DNA from: an uncultured Bacillaceae bacterium
Lineage (GTDB): Bacteria > Bacillota > Bacilli > Bacillales > Amphibacillaceae
NCBI GenBank assembly: GCA_937925695.1
Contig: CALAMD010000090.1
Span: 1 to 15,109 of the forward strand
DNA length: 15,109 nt
Reading direction: 5' to 3'
Shown here one piece after another: positions 1 to 7,128 of the stretch (within the stretch, counting starts at the first letter, position 1; each line of letters starts with the position of its first letter). Under the pieces are notes generated by a model. That model searched no databases, had not been told where the DNA came from, and worked only from the letters and a program-made list of their open reading frames with translations. The position numbers and the translations under genes are program-made.

Positions 1-352
1 GCCACGCTTGAACGGGTCACAATATACGATCAACATATGAGAGCGAAATTGCTCGCAATATATCTTCAATATTTAGGACAAAGTTGTTCATGATAGAGTC
101 ACGACCTAACATCAATATGTTATATCAAGTTGATCAAGCATGCTAACAGCTTTAATGATAAGCTCATAGTCAACTGTGATCTCAAATAGATCAAATTCGT
201 TCAAACTAACGACAAAGGCATTCAATTTGAATGAACGAACACATCAATTAAGCTCTAGCTAAACAGTCCGCTTTCATACTAGTTATATCCTTCGCTTAAA
301 AAGGACTCATGATCTTCATTAGATATAGAAGCCCATTGTTTATGATAAATAT
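1..352. other. Gene-free edge region, possible decayed minus-strand gene
   Basis: No intact gene is visible. On the minus strand, three short open stretches follow one another in the same direction with stops and frame changes between them. The first is about 25 codons ending near 275. The second is 43 codons at 115-243, containing FVVSLNEFDLFEITVDYELI. The third is about 37 codons at roughly 18-128 in another frame, containing SIMNNFVLNIEDILRAISLS. They read like protein and could be remnants of one broken gene, but runs of this length also occur by chance in AT-rich DNA. The plus strand is open for 30 codons (1-93) in one frame and could instead be the tail of a gene to the left. A small inverted repeat GAGC/GCTC lies near 40-54. 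I see no RNA gene or clear terminator. Confidence 0.25.
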
Positions 353-1210
353 TTATAAATCAATGCCATGTAAGATCCAGGCAGATGTTAGATCAAAGGG
401 ATGGTGATGTGGAAGTTTCTGAACCGTTTCTTCCGGTAAATCCATCCAAATGTATATATCTTCGTTGTTTTTTTCCTTCTCATGTTGAAGGTCTAGGGCA
501 ATTGTTTCAAGTAATCCTTCTTGTTCCATAAGGTCATCCCAAGGATAAAGCGAATGTAAGTAGAAACCTCGCTTATTGTAGTCTTTTTTGGTAATGAGGA
601 ATCTAGTATTTGTTTCATTTTCATAAAATGACCATTTACGTAATTTTTCGTCACTAAATAACCCATCCTTTGCCGGAAATAAATAATAACATTCATAGGG
701 AAAAAGGGACGATTTGTTAATATAAGTTCGTTGGAGCCATTCTCTCTTCCGGTTAAGATCATGAATTGGACTCCATGGTTTAGCTTCAGTTATGACCGTG
801 GAAATGTCATTAGTGATTGCGCGATATAATTTTGGATAAGGCATAAGGCCAATCTTTTCTAAAACTTTTCTAGCCGAAGGATTATCTTCTTGGGTATTGG
901 CACCAATCCATTTAATTCCTTCAATTTTTTTTGCTTGTTCAAGGGCATATGACATGACCTTTGTCGCATATCCACGTCCGCGAAATCGCAGATCACTTCT
1001 TAGCCTACCTAACATCGCATATTGGTCAGCAAAAATAGAATAGCCAGCAAAACTCACAAGTTGTTCATTGATAAAGAGACCAAATATCGCATGGGGTTCT
1101 TCAATTAGTTCTTCAAATATTAATATAATGTAATCATCTTCAATTCCAGTATGCATAGCCTTCACTTGAGGAAAATCGGCCAGCGTTAATTTGCGTATGA
1201 CTTTAGACAC
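353..1210 (-). CDS. GNAT-family N-acetyltransferase
   Basis: Predicted acetyl-CoA-dependent N-acetyltransferase of 285 aa; the substrate cannot be told. The N-terminal half (about residues 4-125) is a GNAT domain. The acetyl-CoA pyrophosphate loop R/Q-x-x-G-x-G/A appears as RFRGRGYA (75-82), preceded by the beta-strand that carries RLRSDL. The motif B region is NTQEDNPSARKVLEKIGL (105-122), where N-x-x-A-x-x-x-Y/L-x-x-x-G-F is usual. Residues about 130-285 form a second part that I do not recognise as a named domain; its length would allow a degenerate second GNAT fold. The start is GTG with a weak purine stretch (AAGAGTGG) upstream. No signal peptide or membrane segment is seen, so it is probably cytoplasmic. 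It is transcribed alone, away from the RNase H-like gene. The family call is firm, the role unknown. Confidence 0.85.
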   Translation of the reverse strand: MSKVIRKLTLADFPQVKAMHTGIEDDYIILIFEELIEEPHAIFGLFINEQLVSFAGYSIFADQYAMLGRLRSDLRFRGRGYATKVMSYALEQAKKIEGIKWIGANTQEDNPSARKVLEKIGLMPYPKLYRAITNDISTVITEAKPWSPIHDLNRKREWLQRTYINKSSLFPYECYYLFPAKDGLFSDEKLRKWSFYENETNTRFLITKKDYNKRGFYLHSLYPWDDLMEQEGLLETIALDLQHEKEKNNEDIYIWMDLPEETVQKLPHHHPFDLTSAWILHGIDL

Positions 1211-1284
1211 GATGCGCCACTCTTTTCTATGAAATTTTACTAAAATAATTCTTTCCTATTCATCGGAAAAAATCGACAAAAATT

Positions 1285-1313
1285 ATATTAAACTAGCTTT
1301 TGCATATTTTCAA
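1285..1313 (-). promoter_or_regulatory. Candidate sigma-A promoter of the GNAT gene
   Basis: On the minus strand, TTGAAA (1308-1313, 5/6 match to TTGACA) is followed after 17 nt by TAATAT (1285-1290, 4/6). A perfect TATAAT (1282-1287) overlaps it, but at 20 nt from that -35 box. The leader to the GTG start would be about 70 nt. This is by inspection only. Confidence 0.4.
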
Positions 1314-1448
1314 TAGATATTATTTTTAAAATAAGGAAAATTGATGACATTCACTTGGATAGCTTATGAATTTTGAATATTTGAGCTATACTAATACATA
1401 TGACCTAGTGTTCGGTGGTCCAGACAATAATAAGGTAAGGATGATATA

Positions 1449-2111
1449 ATGCAACATGTGAAAATTATAACAACCTATGTAACACCAAATAAAAATTCGA
1501 CTGTTTTTTATTCTGATGAAATGAGTATAAACGAAGCAATCATCATAAGTGAAGATTTGATGAAAACAGGGCGGATTAGAAACATTGATATCGTGGATCG
1601 TCAAGGTAAACATTGGAAGATAAAAGAATTAAAAAAATACTTAGCATCCCTTGAAGAAGAACCTCATCATCTGAAAGTATATTTTGATGGTAATTATGAT
1701 CGGGAAATACAAATTGCTGGTTTAGGCTGTGTAATTTATTATGAACAAAATGGTCAGACAAAGCGTATTCGTAAAAATGCATTAATAGAGGAGATTACTT
1801 CTAATAATGAGGCAGAATATGCTGCTTTACATTTTGCTGTCAAAGAATTAGCTGGTCTAGGTGTTCATCATTTACCCGTTCAATTTTTTGGTGATTCATT
1901 GACGGTGATCAATCAGATGAAGGGTGAATGGGCCTGTTATGAAAAGGAGCTTAATGAGTGGGCTGATCGAATAGATTTAGAATTGGAAGAATTGGGGATT
2001 GAGCCTGAATACGAAGTCGTAAAAAGAGCACAAAACAAAGAAGCAGATCAGTTAGCAACCCAGGCGTTAAATAAGATCGAGATCATTAGTACGAATGCCA
2101 TCGATGCATAA
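1449..2111 (+). CDS. RNase HI-fold protein with N-terminal extension
   Basis: Predicted ribonuclease H-like protein of 220 aa, the type often annotated 'reverse transcriptase-like protein' or RNase HI in bacilli. The RNase H fold occupies about residues 75-207. All four acidic residues expected of RNase HI are present: D80 (VYFDGNYD), E123 (TSNNEAEYAAL), D149 (FFGDSLTVI) and D200 (NKEADQLA). Hydrolysis of the RNA strand of RNA:DNA hybrids is therefore plausible. Residues 1-70 form an extra N-terminal domain lacking the aromatic/RGRKTG-type signature of the known RNase HI hybrid-binding domain; I cannot name it. The ATG start has AAGGTAAGG (1432-1440) at good spacing. No convincing sigma-A promoter was found; TATACT at 1387-1392 is the best -10 but lacks a clear -35. 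A strong terminator follows, so the gene is probably monocistronic. Confidence 0.85.
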   Translation: MQHVKIITTYVTPNKNSTVFYSDEMSINEAIIISEDLMKTGRIRNIDIVDRQGKHWKIKELKKYLASLEEEPHHLKVYFDGNYDREIQIAGLGCVIYYEQNGQTKRIRKNALIEEITSNNEAEYAALHFAVKELAGLGVHHLPVQFFGDSLTVINQMKGEWACYEKELNEWADRIDLELEELGIEPEYEVVKRAQNKEADQLATQALNKIEIISTNAIDA

Positions 2112-2125
2112 AAAATTGATAGAAT

Positions 2126-2163
2126 AAGTGGAGCCGCAAAAACCTAAGGGCTCCACTTTTTTA
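2126..2163 (+). terminator. Intrinsic terminator after the RNase H-like gene
   Basis: A perfect 10-bp stem, AAGTGGAGCC (2126-2135) with GGCTCCACTT (2149-2158), closes a 13-nt loop and runs into TTTTTT (2157-2162). It lies between two convergent genes. On the minus strand the T-run after the stem is broken, so it would work less well for the esterase gene ending at 2194. Confidence 0.85.
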
Positions 2164-2193
2164 TGAACATAGGGAAAAGTCATTTTTTCCACT

Positions 2194-4044
2194 TTATTCG
2201 GTTTCAGTTGAAAATGGTGAGGCTGGTAGGCCTTCTTTGTTATATAAATTGGCATCCTCTGGATTATCATGCCAAGCATAACGTACATGCATTGGTTCCG
2301 GGATATTCTCATGGCTCACAATTACTTTATTATCAACAATCGTGGCGGTTGCTGGAACATATTTACCATCTTTACCGCAAATCATAAAGCTCTTTAATTG
2401 ATCATCTTCACGTATCGTTAATCCACTACCGATATGGTCAAAGGTGATGTGGATGCTGTTTCCAATTCGTTCCATGCTACGATATAGTGGTCCACTATAG
2501 ACGATATCTTCACCATAAACTTTATTTAATGCTGGTAACGCTAACCGTTCGCCAACGGCTTTTTTATTTTGGGGATGTAAATCATTATATTCCCCTACAT
2601 CAATAGTAACAGCCATAGCTGTGTTAGGAATTTTTAGGCATTTTCTTTGTTCTTCACGGAGAACGGCCCAGCCATGATTTGGGTCATTTGTTTCTAAATT
2701 CGTTAATTGCGTAAAGAAAAAGGGTAGTTCATCATTTTGCCAGTTTTCACGCCAGTCATTGACAAGTTTTTCAAATAACACATGGTACCCCTTGGGATTA
2801 CCCGCATTTGACTCACCTTGATACCAAAGGACACCCCGAACTTGATATTGTTTCAGTGGCGCAATCATCCCATTATACACACCAGCTGGGAAGTACTGAA
2901 AAAAGGTTTGAGACGGTGCATTTTCAGTTACGGCACCAACTTTATAATGCCATGTTCCAGTTAGATTGATCTCTTCGTCATTGACAATTAATTTATAAGG
3001 CATGTCTTGAATAAATTTGCCCGTGTTATGGGTGCTAATGACGCGCACAGTCAACGTGTTTTTCCCAGGTTTGAGAATACCTTTTGGCACGGTATAACGT
3101 CGAGGCGGATATTGATAGCCAGTTGTTCCAACACGAGTGCCATTGATATATGTATCGTCAGCATCTACAATTGTCCCGAGTTTTAACATAGCATCCTCAG
3201 TTGTCATCGAGGCTGGTACATCAATTTCCTTTCTAAACCAGACAGCTCCTCGAACATTTTCCAGTTCTGTACCTTCCCATGAATTCGGGACTTCAAAAGC
3301 GGTCCAATCGGTAGCTTGATAAGATTCTAGGTACCATTTTTCTTGTAAGCCGAGATCTTGTGAATTAAGCTGTTCATACCACTGATGATTATTTTCCTCG
3401 TCTTTTTTGATTGTATTTTGTACATAGTCATCATCTTTGGATTTTTCGAGGAGTTCATCATAACGTTTAAATGGCCGTAATGTTTCTTCCTTCATCCATG
3501 CTTCGATCGGTGTTCCCCCGACGGCTGTCATAATTAAACCAATGGGGATTCGAGTTTTTTTATAGATTTTTTGGGCAAAAAAATAACCAACAGCACTGAA
3601 GTCCATGACATTTGGATGTGTGGCACTTGTCCAGCTACCACCAGTGAGTACCTCTCTTGGTCCATGGAAATCATATTCCTGTGGCACGGCAAATTGGCGG
3701 ATAAATGGTTCGTTGATTTGTGCAACTTGCTCGGCCAATAAATCTAGGGTGCGGTTCAGGGGCAATTCCATATTTGATTGACCACCAAGGACCCAGACAT
3801 CACCGATTAAAATATCGTTAATAACCTTCGTTTCGTCAGCAATGATTTCCATTTTATACGGTCCGCCTGGTTCGAACTTGTCCAAACTTATTGAAAAATT
3901 CCCTGTTTCATCTGCTGATGCCTCATACGTCTTGTTTAGGAACTTAACCTGAACGGGAAGATTTGGTTTGGTTTTTCCCGAGATAGTGATTAGTTGATTA
4001 CGTTGAAGCACCATACCATCATTAAATATACTAGATAATTGCAT
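2194..4044 (-). CDS. Sialate O-acetylesterase-type SGNH carbohydrate esterase
   Basis: Predicted carbohydrate O-acetylesterase (616 aa) of the 9-O-acetylesterase/GDSL-like family, which removes acetyl groups from sialic acid or other acetylated sugars. The SGNH elements are split around an insert. Block I is GGQSNM (87-92, nucleophile Ser90), followed by a GxP-type stretch AVGGTPIEAW (174-183). The WYQGESN block is at 407-413 and the catalytic Asp/His pair D-L-H at 488-490 (YNDLHPQNK). Residues about 235-360 (WTAFEVPNSW, AVWFRKEIDVP, DDTYINGTRVG) form a glycoside-hydrolase-2-like sugar-binding jelly roll, as in sialate O-acetylesterases. There is no signal peptide, so it probably acts in the cytoplasm on imported sugars. 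I chose the ATG at 4044 because AAGGGGGA lies 6 nt before it; a TTG ten codons upstream also keeps the frame but has no good site. The true substrate (sialic acid, xylan or another acetyl sugar) is open. Confidence 0.88.
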   Translation of the reverse strand: MQLSSIFNDGMVLQRNQLITISGKTKPNLPVQVKFLNKTYEASADETGNFSISLDKFEPGGPYKMEIIADETKVINDILIGDVWVLGGQSNMELPLNRTLDLLAEQVAQINEPFIRQFAVPQEYDFHGPREVLTGGSWTSATHPNVMDFSAVGYFFAQKIYKKTRIPIGLIMTAVGGTPIEAWMKEETLRPFKRYDELLEKSKDDDYVQNTIKKDEENNHQWYEQLNSQDLGLQEKWYLESYQATDWTAFEVPNSWEGTELENVRGAVWFRKEIDVPASMTTEDAMLKLGTIVDADDTYINGTRVGTTGYQYPPRRYTVPKGILKPGKNTLTVRVISTHNTGKFIQDMPYKLIVNDEEINLTGTWHYKVGAVTENAPSQTFFQYFPAGVYNGMIAPLKQYQVRGVLWYQGESNAGNPKGYHVLFEKLVNDWRENWQNDELPFFFTQLTNLETNDPNHGWAVLREEQRKCLKIPNTAMAVTIDVGEYNDLHPQNKKAVGERLALPALNKVYGEDIVYSGPLYRSMERIGNSIHITFDHIGSGLTIREDDQLKSFMICGKDGKYVPATATIVDNKVIVSHENIPEPMHVRYAWHDNPEDANLYNKEGLPASPFSTETE

Positions 4045-4059
4045 AAGCTTCCCCCTTTT

Positions 4060-4073
4060 GTAAACGTTCTGCA
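4060..4073. promoter_or_regulatory. CcpA box (cre)-like site at the esterase promoter
   Basis: TGTAAACGTTCTGC matches the cre consensus TGWAANCGNTNWCA at all but the last two positions. It falls at the expected transcription start of the esterase gene, just downstream of the -10 box at 4080-4085, where CcpA binding would block transcription. Carbon catabolite control would suit a sugar-degrading enzyme. The site is found by eye and one half is weak. Confidence 0.4.
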
Positions 4074-4079
4074 ATAATA

Positions 4080-4108
4080 ATCATACTATATCTATTTAGT
4101 AAAGTTAA
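4080..4108 (-). promoter_or_regulatory. Sigma-A-like promoter of the esterase gene
   Basis: On the minus strand, TTAACT (4103-4108; 4/6 to TTGACA), a 17-nt spacer and TATGAT (4080-4085; 5/6 to TATAAT). Transcription would start near 4073, giving a roughly 30-nt leader to the ATG at 4044. No terminator is visible between here and the exporter gene upstream, so read-through from 4158-5165 is also possible. Confidence 0.5.
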
Positions 4109-4157
4109 GCGGATACATTGTTGAATCTATTGAAAATACACCATATCCATCAGTCTA

Positions 4158-5165
4158 TTATTCATGAATTTTCATCGCTAAATTATAAATAGATAAGAGT
4201 TCATATAATAACATTAGCTCAGGTGGGAAATAGATCGGATGTTGATTTGTTGTTGTTTGAAAGGTTTCGGTTTTTTCCCAATATAATTTCATCAAGTTGT
4301 TTAACTGTTGATTATGCTCATTAAGATTAATTGCTGTCACGTGTCTGATATTATTTGCTAGCACATCAACTGCGGTCATAATAATTTGCTTTTCTTCATT
4401 CGTAAAATTGATATTTTTTAAAGCGGGATTAGCTAAGTTTTTCAAATGATATTGGATGAGATTAAAGTATGATAATTTTTGTTTAAGGGATTGAAAAATT
4501 TCCGCATCAATTCCAAGTAGGGGATGTAATCTAGCTTCATCTTCTTGGAATTGAATAAGTTTTTCAGTTTGTTCAATTTTCTGTTTGAGCTTTTTTGTTA
4601 ATTTTTGGTCAAAATGATTTGATTGCTTGTCTAACAACAAGGAAGAGAAGATGCTTTCAATAATGTTCCCGGCTTGTTTACTCATACCTTGGAGATTATT
4701 CTTGATTTCTTGTTTGTAATTCGGTGGTAAGACAAAAAAGTTCACGGCAGTAGAAACTAACAAACCTATTGTTGTTGTACCGAGACGAATGAAAAATGCT
4801 ATTAAATAATGGTCATGAACAACCTCAATCATAGCGATCGCTGTCAGCGTAGCAACGAGAAGACCAGCATGTAATCTTAATTGATAACAGGTGGTGATCG
4901 TAAAGAAAGCAGCCAATGTATAGGTTATCGGTGAGTTCCCAAATAATGAGATAAATAAAACGGTATAGGCAGAACCGATTGCTGAAGCAGGAAAGCGAAT
5001 GATTCCTTTTCTAATGGAGTCGGAAACGGTAGGTTCAATCGTAACTGTCGCGGTAATGACTGCGAATACGGCAGGCCAATTTAATAGGTTACAAATCCAT
5101 GCTGTAATAAAGATGGCAATAGCCGTTTTAATGATCCGCTCACCAGGAAGTTTAAATAACTTCAA
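4158..5165 (-). CDS. Aromatic acid exporter (ArAE/FUSC-like) membrane protein
   Basis: Predicted inner-membrane protein of 335 aa resembling the Gram-positive ArAE_1 family (UPF0421; B. subtilis YqjA-like), assigned to export of aromatic or related organic acids by similarity only. The N-terminal half holds about six hydrophobic segments (roughly residues 9-43 as two, 58-76, 79-96, 98-114 and 120-144). The family-typical stretch NWPAVFAVITATVTIEPT (28-45) is followed by SIRKGIIRFPASAIGS (50-65). Residues about 150-335 form a charged, helical, probably cytoplasmic domain (ArAE_1_C-like). Length fits the family. The start is TTG: GGAGGAG lies directly before it at 7-nt spacing, and the protein begins KLFKLPGERIIKT as expected. 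It is divergent from mvaS across a 330-bp gap. The substrate is not determinable from sequence. Confidence 0.8.
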   Translation of the reverse strand: MKLFKLPGERIIKTAIAIFITAWICNLLNWPAVFAVITATVTIEPTVSDSIRKGIIRFPASAIGSAYTVLFISLFGNSPITYTLAAFFTITTCYQLRLHAGLLVATLTAIAMIEVVHDHYLIAFFIRLGTTTIGLLVSTAVNFFVLPPNYKQEIKNNLQGMSKQAGNIIESIFSSLLLDKQSNHFDQKLTKKLKQKIEQTEKLIQFQEDEARLHPLLGIDAEIFQSLKQKLSYFNLIQYHLKNLANPALKNINFTNEEKQIIMTAVDVLANNIRHVTAINLNEHNQQLNNLMKLYWEKTETFQTTTNQHPIYFPPELMLLYELLSIYNLAMKIHE

Positions 5166-5355
5166 TCAAATCTCCTCCAACAGTTGTGCTATCATTATTT
5201 TTTCAATAACATGAATGGAATGCAACTTTTTTAAACAAGCCATGAATTATTTACATTCGGGCATAAATAACATGATGACTTGTTGTATTGATGGCGAGTA
5301 TTGAATGCTTATCACCCAAATGAGAAGCGAATTCGCGGGTCACACACATTTTTAT

Positions 5356-5385
5356 TTGTTATACCACTTTCATTTATGAGATAAT
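5356..5385 (+). promoter_or_regulatory. Sigma-A-like promoter of mvaS
   Basis: TTGTTA (5356-5361, 4/6) is followed after 18 nt by GATAAT (5380-5385, 5/6), with a TG one base before the -10 box (extended -10 form TG-n-GATAAT). Transcription from about 5392 would give a leader of about 104 nt before the ATG at 5496. Confidence 0.55.
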
Positions 5386-5414
5386 TATGAGAAAATATAA
5401 CATATCTTTTTGAT

Positions 5415-5469
5415 AACCTTTTATTGGACTAGCCTTTCTGTTAATCGAACAAAAAGGTTTACAGTCCAA
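5415..5469 (+). repeat. Interleaved inverted repeats in the mvaS leader
   Basis: Two perfect inverted repeats overlap in the order A-B-A'-B'. AACCTTTT (5415-5422) pairs with AAAAGGTT (5452-5459), and TTGGACT (5424-5430) pairs with AGTCCAA (5463-5469). The second can extend inward with CCTTT (5433-5437)/AAAGG (5453-5457) and GTT/AAC (5440-5442/5448-5450). The two folds cannot both form as plain hairpins, because A' overlaps the inner arm of the B fold; they are either alternatives or a pseudoknot. The ribosome binding site AAGGAG (5484-5489) follows 14 nt later. No T-run follows, so this is not a plain terminator. It could also be a DNA operator. Confidence 0.5.
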
Positions 5470-5495
5470 AATAATATAATTACAAGGAGATTATT

Positions 5496-6680
5496 ATGAA
5501 AATAGGTATTGATAAAATTGGCTTTCATGTACCTCATTTCTATGTAGATATGAATGAATTAGCGGTAGCTAGAAATGAAGAACCTGCTAAATATACAATT
5601 GGTCTTGGACAGGATGAAATGGCGGTTGCGCCGATTACGCAAGATCCGGTTACATTAGCAGCTAATGCAGCTTATAAAATATTGTCCGAAGAAGATATTG
5701 AAGCGATCGATTTTGTAATGTTTAGTACGGAAACAGGTGTTGATCATTCAAAAGCGGCTGGAGTGTTTGTACATAATTTGCTTGGGCTTAAACAAAATGT
5801 GCGGACAATTGAAATGAAACATGCCTGCTATGGGGCGACAGCTGCGATTCAATTGGCTAAAGGTCATATTGCTCTAAATCCTGATAGTAAAGTATTAATT
5901 TTAGCAGCAGATATTGCCCGTTACGGCTTAAATACACCTGGTGAAGTTACCCAAGGTGCAGGAGCTGTTGCCTTATTACTAAGCGCAAATCCACGGATCT
6001 TAGCTCTAGAAGATCATAGTTCATATAAGACGGATGATATTATGGATTTCTGGCGCCCAATTTACTCTGATATTGCCTATGTAGATGGAAAGTATTCTAA
6101 TGAACAGTATATTGCCTTCTTTGATCATGTGTGGAAGGATTTTCAGGATCGAACAAACTTAGGCTTGTCTGATTTCGAGGCTCTGTGCTTCCATTTACCT
6201 TATACAAAAATGGGCAGAAAAGCGCTTGAAGCTGTCTATCCAGATGGTATGGGCGATGATGAAGAGCGCATTTTAAATAATTACCAAACAAGTACGAAAT
6301 ATAGCCGTCGAGTAGGTAATATTTATACGGCGTCCTTATATTTAGGACTCACATCCTTGCTTGAACATAAAACAGATTTACCTGCTGGTGCCCGAATTGG
6401 TATGTATAGTTATGGTTCAGGTGCGGTTGGTGAATTTTTCTCAGGTATATTACAACCAAACTATCGTGATCACTTGCAAACAGAAGTCCATGAACAAATG
6501 TTTGCTGATCGTCAGCAGTTATCTGTGCCTGAATATGAAGAAGTATTTGAAAAGACATTGCCAGTTGATGGCTCAACAATAGAGTTGGATATTGATGAAG
6601 ATCCAGCACCAATTTGTCTAGCGGGTGTAACCGAGCATAAACGCCAATATGTCAATAAGGATCATGTAGATAAACAATAG
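5496..6680 (+). CDS. mvaS: Hydroxymethylglutaryl-CoA synthase
   Basis: HMG-CoA synthase (394 aa), which condenses acetyl-CoA with acetoacetyl-CoA to give HMG-CoA, the second step of the mevalonate route to isoprenoids, in the cytoplasm. The thiolase-fold catalytic residues sit at the positions known for the staphylococcal/enterococcal enzymes: Glu79 (FSTETGVDHSK), nucleophile Cys111 (EMKHACYGAT) and His233 (CFHLPYTKMGRKAL). The typical GLGQDEMAV (36-44), GAGAVA (154-159) and YSYGSGAVGEFFSG (304-317) stretches are also present. Length is normal for the bacterial family. ATG with AAGGAG at 6-nt spacing fixes the start. It has its own promoter, a structured leader and a terminator. HMG-CoA reductase and the kinases are not in the window, so they must lie elsewhere if the pathway is complete. 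The call is firm. Confidence 0.96.
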   Translation: MKIGIDKIGFHVPHFYVDMNELAVARNEEPAKYTIGLGQDEMAVAPITQDPVTLAANAAYKILSEEDIEAIDFVMFSTETGVDHSKAAGVFVHNLLGLKQNVRTIEMKHACYGATAAIQLAKGHIALNPDSKVLILAADIARYGLNTPGEVTQGAGAVALLLSANPRILALEDHSSYKTDDIMDFWRPIYSDIAYVDGKYSNEQYIAFFDHVWKDFQDRTNLGLSDFEALCFHLPYTKMGRKALEAVYPDGMGDDEERILNNYQTSTKYSRRVGNIYTASLYLGLTSLLEHKTDLPAGARIGMYSYGSGAVGEFFSGILQPNYRDHLQTEVHEQMFADRQQLSVPEYEEVFEKTLPVDGSTIELDIDEDPAPICLAGVTEHKRQYVNKDHVDKQ

Positions 6681-6694
6681 TAACGGATATCATT

Positions 6695-6732
6695 AACCTT
6701 CATGTATTCATTGAATGCATGAAGGTTTTTTT
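6695..6732 (+). terminator. Terminator after mvaS, shared with the convergent gene
   Basis: AACCTTCATG (6695-6704) pairs perfectly with CATGAAGGTT (6718-6727). The loop contains a further ATTC/GAAT pairing, so nearly the whole element is palindromic. TTTTTTT (6726-6732) follows. It abuts the stop codon of the minus-strand gene at 6731, whose transcript would also form the hairpin, but with a poorer U-run (TTAATGAT). Confidence 0.88.
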
Positions 6733-7054
6733 ATGTTGTTGCTTCAAAAAGAAGTTTTGCTTTTTCAGCAAAATCACGATTTTTTTGTGTGATTTGATTG
6801 ATCAATTCGTTTAGTTCTTCTACCTCTTTATTTGTGACCGTGTCTGCTTGACTAGTATGATCGTGATCATTTTTTAGATTCAATAAATAGAGTAGACTGA
6901 TGATGAGTTCATGAAAGTGTTGATGTATGTGAATGACTGTTTTCCCATCTGTGTCTTGGATACGAGAGTTTACTTTTGCTGGTGACTCATCCATCATTTG
7001 TAATAATAATTTTTCTACTATCTCATCAAATTTTTTTCTCTCCTCACTGGTCAT
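6731..7054 (-). CDS. Hypothetical protein, 107 aa
   Basis: I do not recognise this protein. It is small and soluble-looking: a charged, probably helical N-terminus (TSEERKKFDEIVEKLLLQMM), a middle with several histidines (TVIHIHQHFHELI, residues about 39-51), then a short hydrophobic run LIISLLYLLNL and a charged helical tail (about 72-107) of coiled-coil character. The hydrophobic run is too short to be a sure membrane span. The ATG has GGAGG at 7-nt spacing, which argues that it is a real gene. It is the last of three minus-strand genes (7754-8410, 7129-7662, this one) with a 74-nt gap to the previous stop, no terminator seen in that gap, and its own stop inside the palindromic terminator shared with mvaS. 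Confidence 0.7.
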   Translation of the reverse strand: MTSEERKKFDEIVEKLLLQMMDESPAKVNSRIQDTDGKTVIHIHQHFHELIISLLYLLNLKNDHDHTSQADTVTNKEVEELNELINQITQKNRDFAEKAKLLFEATT

Positions 7055-7128
7055 TCATAATCCTCCAATCTATTCATGAAGTTTACTTGAGTCTCTTATT
7101 TATCATGTTTTAGGTGAAATGACATTCA

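Larger units (their letters stand above)
5166..5495. other. Divergent intergenic region between exporter gene and mvaS
   Basis: 330 bp without a gene. The right half holds a promoter for mvaS (5356-5385) and its structured leader (5415-5469), listed separately. On the exporter side I found a strong ribosome binding site but no convincing -35/-10 pair. In 5221-5340 I see no gene or repeat. Confidence 0.6.

Noticed and set aside
1..93. Plus-strand 30-codon open frame at the left edge as a gene end
   Set aside because: It is too short to distinguish from chance, and the minus strand looks equally protein-like here.
4999..5214. 71-codon plus-strand frame antisense to the exporter gene
   Set aside because: It is a shadow of the membrane-protein gene without a ribosome binding site.
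5475..5480. Perfect TATAAT just before mvaS as the promoter -10
   Set aside because: No -35 box lies 16-18 nt upstream (the sequence there is A-rich), and transcription would start within or after the ribosome binding site.
6349..6612. Antisense open frame of 87 codons within mvaS
   Set aside because: It is a shadow of the well-supported mvaS reading frame, with no start signal.
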